Assembly: GCA_964356335.1 (NCBI GenBank)
Contig: CAYHHI010000004.1
Coordinates: 1-64,000, forward strand
Length of the DNA: 64,000 nt
Source of the DNA: CAYHHI01 sp964356335
GTDB lineage: Bacteria; Arandabacterota; Arandabacteria; Arandabacterales; Arandabacteraceae
Direction: 5' to 3'
In this document: positions 50,163 through 57,555 of the stretch, one piece after another
Layout: each line of letters starts with the position of its first letter
Position numbering within the stretch: position 1 is the stretch's first letter
Notes under the pieces: model-generated
Seen by the model: the letters and a program-made list of their open reading frames with translations, nothing else
Databases searched by the model: none
Told to the model about the DNA's origin: nothing
Program-made: the position numbers and the translations under genes

Positions 50163-52007
50163 GTGGCGGGTATGTCAACCCTTGAAAGTTATCACGAGCC
50201 GTGCCCTCTGTCAATCCGAAACAGGTCGACTTCTGTGGGCTTTATTTGCTTGACCGCCCTGCCGGAATGGCCTATCTATTTTGCGATGGCTATAGCGCTC
50301 TATGCACTGACGCTGCTTTCGCTCGCCTGGCTCTTTTTCTTTCTCTGCGGGAGGCGAATTCACAAGATCTGGCTTATCCTGCTGGGACTCTCTCCGGTGG
50401 TCCTTATCTATGTCTTGAATCCCGAGTTAAGGGTCTATTCCTTCCACAGCTTCATGCATGCGGGGATCGTCTATCAGATCCTGCAGGGCAACATCCCTCC
50501 CCCCGATCCCCTCCTGGCCGGCCATGCGGCGGCTTATCCGTGGGGAGCACATATGATTGCCGCAGGCATCAGCAGACTCTTCAATGTCACCCCGTTCTTT
50601 TCGATCGCTGCCATGAACGTTGCGTCGCTTTGCCTTGTCATGATCCTCGTCTACAAGATATCGAAGATGCTCATAGATGATGAGAGAGCAAACATCCTCT
50701 CCGTACTGGTTTCAGTCTATGGGGTAACCGTCACCAATCCCTATTTCATGCGGCTCCTGGGAGGCAGCACCCCGACTGAGTTCCGAGGCGTTCCGATACT
50801 TCTTAAATTCATAACCATTAACCTCCTGCCGATCGGCTTGGTTTTCTTCCTGCTCTTCATCTACTCTGTACTGAGGCTTGAGCGCACCGGCCGCGCCTTA
50901 CCGAGTGTGCCCCTGCTCCTTTTCTCCTTACTCGGTATGGGATTCACCTATCCGGCATTTCTCCCGGGAGCGGGAGCGAGCCTGGTGCTCGCGTGGATTG
51001 CAAGTCTGGTGTTTTTCAGGTATGAGACCCTCAGGTGGAATCTGAGAACCCTCGCCTTCACGGTTTTCACCCTCATCGCCGCAATCCTCGTGGTCAAGCC
51101 CTACCTGGCGCTCACCGGCACAGGCACCGTAAGCCAGATGCAGATTCTTTCAAAGCAAGCCGTGGTCAGTAACATCATCAAATACCTTGTCGTCGCAATA
51201 CCGATTCTTATCGTAATCCTCTTAAGCGTGCGCGCCTTCAAGCAAGTTAACCTTAAAGCTCTCCTCTTTCTGGTGATCGTCATCGTTTCAACCATGGCAG
51301 GCTACGTCGCCATCCACCTCCCAATGGACAATGAGTACAAGCTCCTTCTACTTTCGACCGTAACCCTGGGGATACTCGGTGGCGTGGCCTTCGGCGAGAT
51401 GGCAAGACGGCTCGCCGGCTACAGGATGATCGGCGTTTTCATCCTGCTTGCCCTCTTCCTCTTCCCTACTTTCCGATTCGTGAAGCTAAAACTCATTCAG
51501 GAGCGAGCCGGCCGGCCCTCACAGGCATTTGTGGAAAAGGGCAGGAGTATCCGCTCTGCCGATGGCGAAACCGACGAGTTCTACCAGTGGATCAAGAAGA
51601 ACACCGACAGGCGGAGCGCCTTCATTGACCAGGAGCTCGAAATCCCCGTGCTGGCTGAGAGGCCGCTCTTCATCGGAATCGGAGGGCGTGAACCCGGACA
51701 ACGGAAAGGCTTCGGGCCGGTCGATTTGATCCTCAGGTTTCAGAGCGGCTACCCCCCCGACCTCCTGGACATGCGGAGGAGAATCGTAGAGAAGATCTAT
51801 GCGGCCAATCAGCAGTTGTCCGAGCAAGAGCTCGACGAGCTTCTCTCTTTGCCTGGCGACATCTATGTTGTCTTGCGAACAAAGGTACAGGCCGGGAATC
51901 TCGACAATGCCGCATTCAGGGAGGTATTCGCATCGCAAGCGGGCAGATTCAAGCTCTATCAACTGAAGCGCCCGGCAGTGACCCGCGAGGCTTATCCTAC
52001 CGAGTGA
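50163..52007 (+). CDS. Polytopic membrane protein of unknown function (glycosyltransferase-like topology)
   Basis: Up to 614 residues with about 10 to 12 hydrophobic segments in the first 440, then a soluble C-terminal part of about 160 residues starting near RAGRPSQAFVEKGRSIRSAD. Inside it, DEFYQWIKKNTDRRSAFID resembles a motif shared by GT-C/PMT-like and related membrane proteins, where a soluble domain follows the membrane bundle. No diagnostic Asp-Glu/Asp-Asp loop could be assigned with certainty. The start is uncertain; the ATG at 50286 (MAIALYALTL) just before the first span is a good alternative. It runs divergently from the HMG-CoA synthase gene and is followed by the ARPP-1 operon. 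Confidence 0.7.
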   Translation: MAGMSTLESYHEPCPLSIRNRSTSVGFICLTALPEWPIYFAMAIALYALTLLSLAWLFFFLCGRRIHKIWLILLGLSPVVLIYVLNPELRVYSFHSFMHAGIVYQILQGNIPPPDPLLAGHAAAYPWGAHMIAAGISRLFNVTPFFSIAAMNVASLCLVMILVYKISKMLIDDERANILSVLVSVYGVTVTNPYFMRLLGGSTPTEFRGVPILLKFITINLLPIGLVFFLLFIYSVLRLERTGRALPSVPLLLFSLLGMGFTYPAFLPGAGASLVLAWIASLVFFRYETLRWNLRTLAFTVFTLIAAILVVKPYLALTGTGTVSQMQILSKQAVVSNIIKYLVVAIPILIVILLSVRAFKQVNLKALLFLVIVIVSTMAGYVAIHLPMDNEYKLLLLSTVTLGILGGVAFGEMARRLAGYRMIGVFILLALFLFPTFRFVKLKLIQERAGRPSQAFVEKGRSIRSADGETDEFYQWIKKNTDRRSAFIDQELEIPVLAERPLFIGIGGREPGQRKGFGPVDLILRFQSGYPPDLLDMRRRIVEKIYAANQQLSEQELDELLSLPGDIYVVLRTKVQAGNLDNAAFREVFASQAGRFKLYQLKRPAVTREAYPTE

Positions 52008-52041
52008 AGCACAAGACCTCCTGCACGTTCTGACGGACTCC

Positions 52042-52069
52042 TTTTACATCTTTTTACAATCGTTTTACA
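52042..52069 (+). promoter_or_regulatory. Three phased TTTTACA direct repeats, probable response-regulator operator
   Basis: TTTTACA occurs at 52042-52048, 52052-52058 and 52063-52069, i.e. with 10 and 11 bp steps, placing all copies on one face of the helix. This is how OmpR/PhoB-family regulators bind. The repeats lie upstream of a TATAGT -10-like box (52101-52106) that drives the operon encoding exactly such a regulator. Confidence 0.5.
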
Positions 52070-52100
52070 CCCCCGTGACAACTCTTCTTGCGCTCGCGGG

Positions 52101-52106
52101 TATAGT
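52101..52106 (+). promoter_or_regulatory. Putative -10 box of the ARPP-1/two-component operon
   Basis: TATAGT about 23 bp before the start codon. The region 17 bp upstream (52078-52083) lacks a clear -35 box, which fits an activator-dependent promoter served by the TTTTACA repeats. Confidence 0.35.
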
Positions 52107-52128
52107 CATAGTGAAGGAGGTGATCGAG

Positions 52129-53184
52129 ATGACCAGGATCATCGGTTTTCTCATGGCAGTGATTGGCGCGGTCTCGCTGGCTGCTGCCACGTATGACGAG
52201 GCAACCGCAGCGACTGGCGACGAAGTGGCGGACCTCATTGAAACCCTTGAGGTCGGTGAGCCGGTGTACTATGAGAATCTTGCGATCATTCCCATATACA
52301 CCGCTCGCACGAGCGACCACTCGCGCTACACCACCCTCGATGAGGCACTGGACAACAAGTGGCTCGAGATCACAGAGGTGGAGGGTGGACGAGTGCCACA
52401 GGTGAAGGTGACCAATCGTTCGGACAGGTACATCTACCTCATGGGAGGCGAGATTCTCACCGGGTGCAGGCAGGACAGGATCGTCGGCAGGGATGTCTTG
52501 CTGGGGCCGAAGAGCAGGGATGTCATAGTCCCCGTCTACTGCGTCGAGCAAGGCAGATGGACGTACGAATCAGACAGGTTCTACAGCAAGAAGAACCTGG
52601 GGACTTTCAGGCTTCGCGCGGAGAGCCAGAAAGCCGGGAGCGATGCCCAGACCAACATCTGGGGGGAAGTCGCAGATCTGAGCGAACGAGCCGGTGCGTC
52701 TTCGGGTACGAGCAGATTCCAGGCTGTCTTCGAATCGGAGGCGGCAAAGCGCAGGATCGACTCCCTCGAGGGTAGGATCGGCGACATCCCGAGGCTTTAT
52801 CCAGACGCTATCGGTGTGGTGGTCGGCGTCGCAGGCGAGATCACGAGCGTGGACATCTTCGCCAACCCGTCGCTCTTCAGCCGTCTTTGGCCAAAACTCC
52901 TCAGGTCTTCGGCGCTTGCTGCCTTCAGCCGCGACGGCAACGGATCCACAACTCAGAGCGATGCCGCCAGATTCCTGCGCAGATTGCATGACAAACAGTA
53001 CACGCAGAAACCTGCCATCGAACTGGGCTTTGAGCTCTCCGCGGTGGATCATGAGGTAAACGCAAACGCTCTCGTTTACAGCAATGCAGTGATTCATTTG
53101 GCCGGATTCCCTGAGGAATTGCTGAAGTCTGGCGAAAAGCCCGGCGACCATGAGCGCAGAATCCCTGTGATGAGGCGTCCGTAA
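52129..53184 (+). CDS. Exported ARPP-1 domain protein
   Basis: 351 residues. A signal peptide (TRIIGFLMAVIGAVSLAAAT) precedes an ARPP-1-type domain: ENLAIIPIYT, YTTLDEALDNKWLEITEV, VTNRSDRYIYLMGGEILTG, RDVLLGPKSRDVIVPVYCVE, GRWTYES and VADLSERAG. The pattern of an early small-fold, a conserved Gly-Glu-Glu/Glu-Ile turn and a VPV-CVEQGRW block agrees with the family as I know it. Its biochemical role is not established; it was named from association with ADP-ribosylglycohydrolase and rhodanese-phosphatase proteins. Export to the envelope is notable. The ATG at 52129 has a perfect GGAGGTGA 5 nt upstream; the frame could open at 52075, inside the promoter. First gene of the operon with vWA protein, kinase and regulator. 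Confidence 0.8.
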   Translation: MTRIIGFLMAVIGAVSLAAATYDEATAATGDEVADLIETLEVGEPVYYENLAIIPIYTARTSDHSRYTTLDEALDNKWLEITEVEGGRVPQVKVTNRSDRYIYLMGGEILTGCRQDRIVGRDVLLGPKSRDVIVPVYCVEQGRWTYESDRFYSKKNLGTFRLRAESQKAGSDAQTNIWGEVADLSERAGASSGTSRFQAVFESEAAKRRIDSLEGRIGDIPRLYPDAIGVVVGVAGEITSVDIFANPSLFSRLWPKLLRSSALAAFSRDGNGSTTQSDAARFLRRLHDKQYTQKPAIELGFELSAVDHEVNANALVYSNAVIHLAGFPEELLKSGEKPGDHERRIPVMRRP

Positions 53185-53197
53185 ACGGAGGGGGTGC

Positions 53198-54553
53198 ATG
53201 ATGAGACACGTGTCATTAGTCCTGTTGGTCGCTATCACGAGCATAGTCGGCTGCCGGAGTCTTTCGGCAGAGCCAAGGGTTCGCGTGTATGCCGATGTGG
53301 ACAGGCCGGTTGTGCTCGCCGGCCATGATGGAAGTATCGTCATAAGAGTCGGCCTCTCGGGCGTTCGAGACGACTGCAAATCCAGGCGCCTGCCGCTAAA
53401 CGTTGCCATAGTCCTGGACAAATCAGGTTCCATGGCGAGCGGCGCCAAGATGGCAAATGCCAAGCGCGGCACCATCGAGGTCCTCGAGCGTCTCAATTCA
53501 GACGACATCCTAGCCTTGATCGTGTATGACTCCACCCCGCGAGTGGTGATCCCGGCACAGCGCGTGAGAGATAAGGGCGCACTCATGGAGATGATCTCGA
53601 GTATCGAACCCGGTGGCAGAACGGCCCTCTACGGAGGCGTGTGGATGGGTGCCGATGAGGTGCGCGGGCACATCTCCTGGGAATATGAGAACCGGATCAT
53701 TCTTCTCTCTGACGGCCTGGCCAACGTCGGCCCCAGTTCAACCGAGGAGCTCGCCCATCTGGGAGATATACTCGGCGAGGATGACATAACGATCACCACC
53801 ATCGGCGTTGGCACGGACTACAATGAAGACCTTATGACCGCCCTCGCTGACCGCAGCGGCGGTAATGCCTACTTCGCGAGCACCTCGAGCGAACTGCCGA
53901 GGATATTCTCCGAAGAAATCGGCGAGGCCATGACCGTTGCTGCGAAGGACGTGCGTATCCGCGTCTATTGCACCGAAGGCGTGAGGCCGATCTCGATCCT
54001 GGGCAGGGGTGGGGAAATCTCCGGCCGGAGCATGTCTGTCGCCATCGGGAAGATCTACGGCAAGAACGACAAGTTTGCCCTGTTTGAGGTCCAGGTCCCC
54101 GGGGAGCCGAGTGGACAGATGTTCGATGTAGCCGATGTCAGCGTCGAATACGAGGATCCCCACACAAACCAGAAGATAAGCGACTCACGCAGGGTAACGA
54201 TCGCCTACCACGAAGATGAGAAGGTGGTCGCTGAGAAGATAAACAAGCCGGTGGTCAAGGAGGTCGCGCTCACCAAAACGTCGGAGCTGAAGCAACAGGC
54301 TGTCAAACTGGCCGACCAGGGCGACTACGCGGGCGCGGCGAGCCTCATAAAGAAGAGCGCCTTTGAACTTGAAAATGCAGCTAAACAGTGCGATAACGAT
54401 AGGGAGATCCTTGGAGAGGCCGAGACGTGTGAAGCGATTTCTCAGGATATTACAACAAACCAGGGCCTCACCAAGTGTCAGCGTAAGTGCGTTGTGAACC
54501 AGGTCTATACCCAGACCACGCAGCAGACTTACGTTCCGAAGGAGAAGGAGTGA
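53198..54553 (+). CDS. vWA domain lipoprotein
   Basis: 451 residues. Signal peptide with a lipobox-like VGC at about residue 19, a short beta segment, then a vWA domain with intact MIDAS: VLDKSGSMASG, GGRTALYGG and LLSDGLANVGP. A beta-rich domain follows (DVRIRVYCTEGVRPISILG), and then a helical, Cys-containing tail (KQCDNDREILGEAETCEAI, CQRKCVV). It should sit in the envelope and bind a protein ligand through Mg2+. GGAGG lies just upstream of tandem ATG codons, so 53201 is an equally good start. It is 13 bp behind the ARPP-1 gene. Confidence 0.85.
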   Translation: MMRHVSLVLLVAITSIVGCRSLSAEPRVRVYADVDRPVVLAGHDGSIVIRVGLSGVRDDCKSRRLPLNVAIVLDKSGSMASGAKMANAKRGTIEVLERLNSDDILALIVYDSTPRVVIPAQRVRDKGALMEMISSIEPGGRTALYGGVWMGADEVRGHISWEYENRIILLSDGLANVGPSSTEELAHLGDILGEDDITITTIGVGTDYNEDLMTALADRSGGNAYFASTSSELPRIFSEEIGEAMTVAAKDVRIRVYCTEGVRPISILGRGGEISGRSMSVAIGKIYGKNDKFALFEVQVPGEPSGQMFDVADVSVEYEDPHTNQKISDSRRVTIAYHEDEKVVAEKINKPVVKEVALTKTSELKQQAVKLADQGDYAGAASLIKKSAFELENAAKQCDNDREILGEAETCEAISQDITTNQGLTKCQRKCVVNQVYTQTTQQTYVPKEKE

Positions 54554-54565
54554 CACCGTGGGATG

Positions 54566-54603
54566 CGGTGGGTGCGAAACCCGCAAGCAAGTCGCACCCA
54601 CCG
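54566..54603. repeat. 12-bp perfect hairpin between vWA and kinase genes
   Basis: CGGTGGGTGCGA pairs with TCGCACCCACCG around a 14-nt loop, 13 bp after the vWA stop. No T-tract follows on either strand, so it is not a standard terminator. It may block exonucleases and raise the level of the upstream part of the mRNA, or be a REP-like repeat. Confidence 0.6.
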
Positions 54604-54624
54604 GCCCACTGAGGTGAGCCTAGG

Positions 54625-56769
54625 ATGATGAAACGCAGCCTGTCGCGGTACCTTGGGATAGTCTTCATCGGGGTGGTCATCATTCCGGCGATGATCCTCG
54701 GGCTCCTGGCGATCAGGTCGATCGGCCGCGAAGAGGTCTACATCGAAAGGCAGCTTGAGCGAACCCTTTCGGCGGAGGTAGACCATGTCTCCACCCGCAT
54801 CACTACTGAGGTTGGCAGAGTCCAGAGCGAGCTCGCTGGAACCGCGAGTGTTTCGTTCGGAGAGGATCCCTCCGATTCCTTCGCGCTTTGGAAGAGTCGA
54901 TCTTCGTTAGTGGACATCCCCTTTCTCCTGTCGCCCCAATACGAGATTCTCTGGCCAGCACCTGACAGGCGAACAGGGGCGCGTGAATCGGACTTTATTG
55001 AGAAGCAGCAAGCCTTCCTCCGTGGTGAGGCGGAAGTGCCTGTCTATGAGAATATCGCAGACGCATACAAGGAAGCCATCGTGGGTCAAGCGCCCGGAGC
55101 ACCCGAGTCCACTGCCACAACCACGGTTGTAGTACCTGCCGAAGTATCGCTAGCCAGACAGGCCCCAATAGCCGAAAAACAGGCAACGGAGAACGAAGAG
55201 CATCAACTCGCCGTGGCTCCTCCCGACCAATCTCTGATGTCCAAGACGCAGGCGGCCGGCACAGGCCAGCCGAAGATGGAAAAAGAAGGCGTCCAAGAGC
55301 ACGCGATGGGTGAGCAATCCATGAGACAGACGGCGATAAGCGAGTTCATGCAGAGCGAGCCCGTTCGCAAGAAGGTCTATGAGGAGGCGGAAAAGGAGGG
55401 GCAGCAGATCTCCTACCGCAATGTTGAACCGGCGGCGGATCGCGCGAGGCAGGAGATCGAGCTCAAGAAACCTGAGCCCAGACTCACCGATCAGGAAGTC
55501 AAGAAGGTGGGGCTGGACACCGCCAAGCGACCCGCCAAATCCGCTACTCGCGGCAGCGAAGACCGCAAGAAACTCGAGCAGGCCGAGAAGCTCAGATCTA
55601 TGTTCATCGCTCAACCACTGAGGCTCGGCGAGATCGTTGCCAGGGGGCAGAGCGGAATCATTCCGCTCACAAGCGACAATGAGATCAGGCTACTCTACTG
55701 GCAGAAGCTCTCTGGCGGCAATATTGTAGGCTGTCTGGTGGCGGCGCGCGAATTCCGCGAGCGGATCATCGGGGCACTGCCCGGCATCTACTCCTCATCC
55801 AGGATACTCACCGTGCTTGATGAGAAGGGCCAGCCCCTGATAGTCCCCCCGGGCCAGGATGGGCGCGATTGGCGCCGGCCTTTCGTCGCCCAGGAAATAA
55901 GCGAGGTCCTCCCCGGATGGGAGGTCGCGGCGTATCTCACCGATCCCGGCGTGATTTCATCAAGAGCTCGGACCACCACGGTAGTGATGTGGGTTCTGGT
56001 TTTCATCATGTTCGTGTCTATCGTCGCGGGCGGGGTGCTTGTCCTCCGGTCGGCATCCGCGGAGCTCAAGCTTGCCCAGCAGAAGACAACTTTCGTGGCC
56101 AATGTTTCCCATGAGCTCAAGACGCCCCTGACCTCCATCCGGATGTTTGCGGAAATGCTCAGGGAAGGACGTCAGCCAGATGAGCGGAAGCGCATGCAGT
56201 ATCTCGACATCATGAAGGCCGAGACCGAGCGGCTCACGCGCCTCATTAACAACGTCTTGGATTTCTCCCGCGCGGGGCAGGGCAAGAAGCACTACACTAT
56301 GAAGCCATGCAATCTGGTTGCCGTGGCCACAAGCATCGTGGAGAGCCAGCGTGCTAGCCTCGAGAACAATGACTTCACGCTGACCCTTATCGCTCAAGAC
56401 GAGCACGTGTTCATTAACGCTGACGAAGAGGCTATCAAGCAGGCGATGGTCAACCTGCTTTCCAATGCGGAGAAATATTCTGATGCGGTAAAGGAGATAG
56501 AGGTGAGTGTCAGCCGCGAGAGCACCAGGGCGGTGATAAGCGTCAGTGACCGGGGCATAGGCATCCCGCCGGGTGAGGCTGAGAAGATATTCTCCGAGTT
56601 CTATCGAGTCGACGATGCCCTGACATCACGGGTCAAAGGCACCGGGCTCGGCCTCACAATTGCAAGGCGGATCGCCCGGGATCACAAGGGTGAGATCGTC
56701 TACTCCAGCCGCTATGGCGGTGGCAGCACGTTCAAGATCGTGTTGCCGCTTATCGAGGACACGGCATGA
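54625..56769 (+). CDS. Membrane sensor histidine kinase with large extracytoplasmic domain
   Basis: 714 residues. TM1 (YLGIVFIGVVIIPAMILGLL) and TM2 (about residues 453-473, VVMWVLVFIMFVSIVAGGVL) enclose roughly 420 extracytoplasmic residues. Within these, about 160-340 are a Lys/Glu/Gln/Ala-rich low-complexity stretch between two more compact parts. The cytoplasmic part shows the H box NVSHELKTPLTSIRMFAEML (H496), N box MVNLLSNAEKYS, and G boxes SDRGIGIPPGEAEKIF and GTGLGLTIARRI, complete and active-looking. GAGGTGA precedes tandem ATG codons. It overlaps the regulator gene as ATGA. The ligand may involve the vWA and ARPP-1 proteins encoded before it (inference). Confidence 0.92.
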   Translation: MMKRSLSRYLGIVFIGVVIIPAMILGLLAIRSIGREEVYIERQLERTLSAEVDHVSTRITTEVGRVQSELAGTASVSFGEDPSDSFALWKSRSSLVDIPFLLSPQYEILWPAPDRRTGARESDFIEKQQAFLRGEAEVPVYENIADAYKEAIVGQAPGAPESTATTTVVVPAEVSLARQAPIAEKQATENEEHQLAVAPPDQSLMSKTQAAGTGQPKMEKEGVQEHAMGEQSMRQTAISEFMQSEPVRKKVYEEAEKEGQQISYRNVEPAADRARQEIELKKPEPRLTDQEVKKVGLDTAKRPAKSATRGSEDRKKLEQAEKLRSMFIAQPLRLGEIVARGQSGIIPLTSDNEIRLLYWQKLSGGNIVGCLVAAREFRERIIGALPGIYSSSRILTVLDEKGQPLIVPPGQDGRDWRRPFVAQEISEVLPGWEVAAYLTDPGVISSRARTTTVVMWVLVFIMFVSIVAGGVLVLRSASAELKLAQQKTTFVANVSHELKTPLTSIRMFAEMLREGRQPDERKRMQYLDIMKAETERLTRLINNVLDFSRAGQGKKHYTMKPCNLVAVATSIVESQRASLENNDFTLTLIAQDEHVFINADEEAIKQAMVNLLSNAEKYSDAVKEIEVSVSRESTRAVISVSDRGIGIPPGEAEKIFSEFYRVDDALTSRVKGTGLGLTIARRIARDHKGEIVYSSRYGGGSTFKIVLPLIEDTA

Positions 56770-57464
56770 AAGAGACTATACTCGTTGTGGAAGATGATGC
56801 GGCCATCCTGGCAGGCCTGGTGGATCTGCTCGAGGGCGAAGGCTTTGCCGTGCACCGCGCCACCAATGGCAAGAAAGCTCTGGCCCTATATGAGTCGCAC
56901 AAGCCGGACTTGATCTTGCTGGATATCATGATTCCCGAAAAGAGTGGCTACGACGTGTGCAAGGAGATACGCCGCAGGGACCAATCCACACCGATCGTCA
57001 TGCTCACCGCCAAAGGCGAGGAGATCGACAAAGTGGTTGGTCTCGAGATAGGCGCCGACGATTACATAGTGAAACCCTTCGGCGTAAATGAATTGCTGGC
57101 ACGCGTCAGAGCAGCCTTGCGCCGGGCGAAGCCGGAGAACACCGCCAAGAAGCGGAGTGATCGCCCTATCGCCTTCGGGAAGGTCACAATTGATCCCGCT
57201 ACCCTCAAAGGCCGCAAGGGCAAGCAAGAGTTCCCCCTTACCCTGCGGGAAGTCCACCTGATGCAGATCTTTGTGGAGCACGAGGGTGAAGCCTTGGATA
57301 GGTTCAGGATTCTCGATGAGGTGTGGGGCATCAAATACGAGGGCACAACAAGAACCCTCGATCAACACGTGGCCAAGCTACGGCAGAAAATCGAGGACGA
57401 TCCTTCAGATCCGACGCACATTGTCACTGTCCACGGCGTGGGCTACCGCTTCTCGTCTAAGTAG
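56766..57464 (+). CDS. OmpR/PhoB-family response regulator
   Basis: 232 residues. Receiver domain: acidic pocket VVEDD (E9, D10, D11), phospho-acceptor D53 in LILLDIMIP, Thr in MLTAKG, Lys in DYIVKPFG. The C-terminal winged helix (from about residue 135) contains LTLREVHLMQIFVEHEG and the recognition/wing region TRTLDQHVAKLRQKIEDDP...VHGVGYRF. It is the cognate partner of the kinase. The phased TTTTACA repeats before the operon are a likely binding site and imply autoregulation. Confidence 0.94.
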   Translation: MKETILVVEDDAAILAGLVDLLEGEGFAVHRATNGKKALALYESHKPDLILLDIMIPEKSGYDVCKEIRRRDQSTPIVMLTAKGEEIDKVVGLEIGADDYIVKPFGVNELLARVRAALRRAKPENTAKKRSDRPIAFGKVTIDPATLKGRKGKQEFPLTLREVHLMQIFVEHEGEALDRFRILDEVWGIKYEGTTRTLDQHVAKLRQKIEDDPSDPTHIVTVHGVGYRFSSK

Positions 57465-57490
57465 CCTTTCCTTGGAAGGCACCCGGAGGA

Positions 57491-57510
57491 CCTATCATCA
57501 GGATGATAGG
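57491..57510. terminator. Hairpin between convergent regulator and carboxypeptidase genes
   Basis: CCTATCATC-AG-GATGATAGG is an almost perfect 20-bp palindrome in the 91-bp gap between the two convergent stops. It lacks a T-tract, so a bidirectional terminator role is only probable from position. Confidence 0.4.
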
Positions 57511-57555
57511 CTAGCCGGCGCCAGTGCTCACGAGCCCGTATTTCTATGGCAGTGC

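Noticed and set aside
57491..57510. Transposon end or att site
   Set aside because: The palindrome stands alone without a recombinase gene or flanking duplication; a hairpin between convergent genes is simpler.
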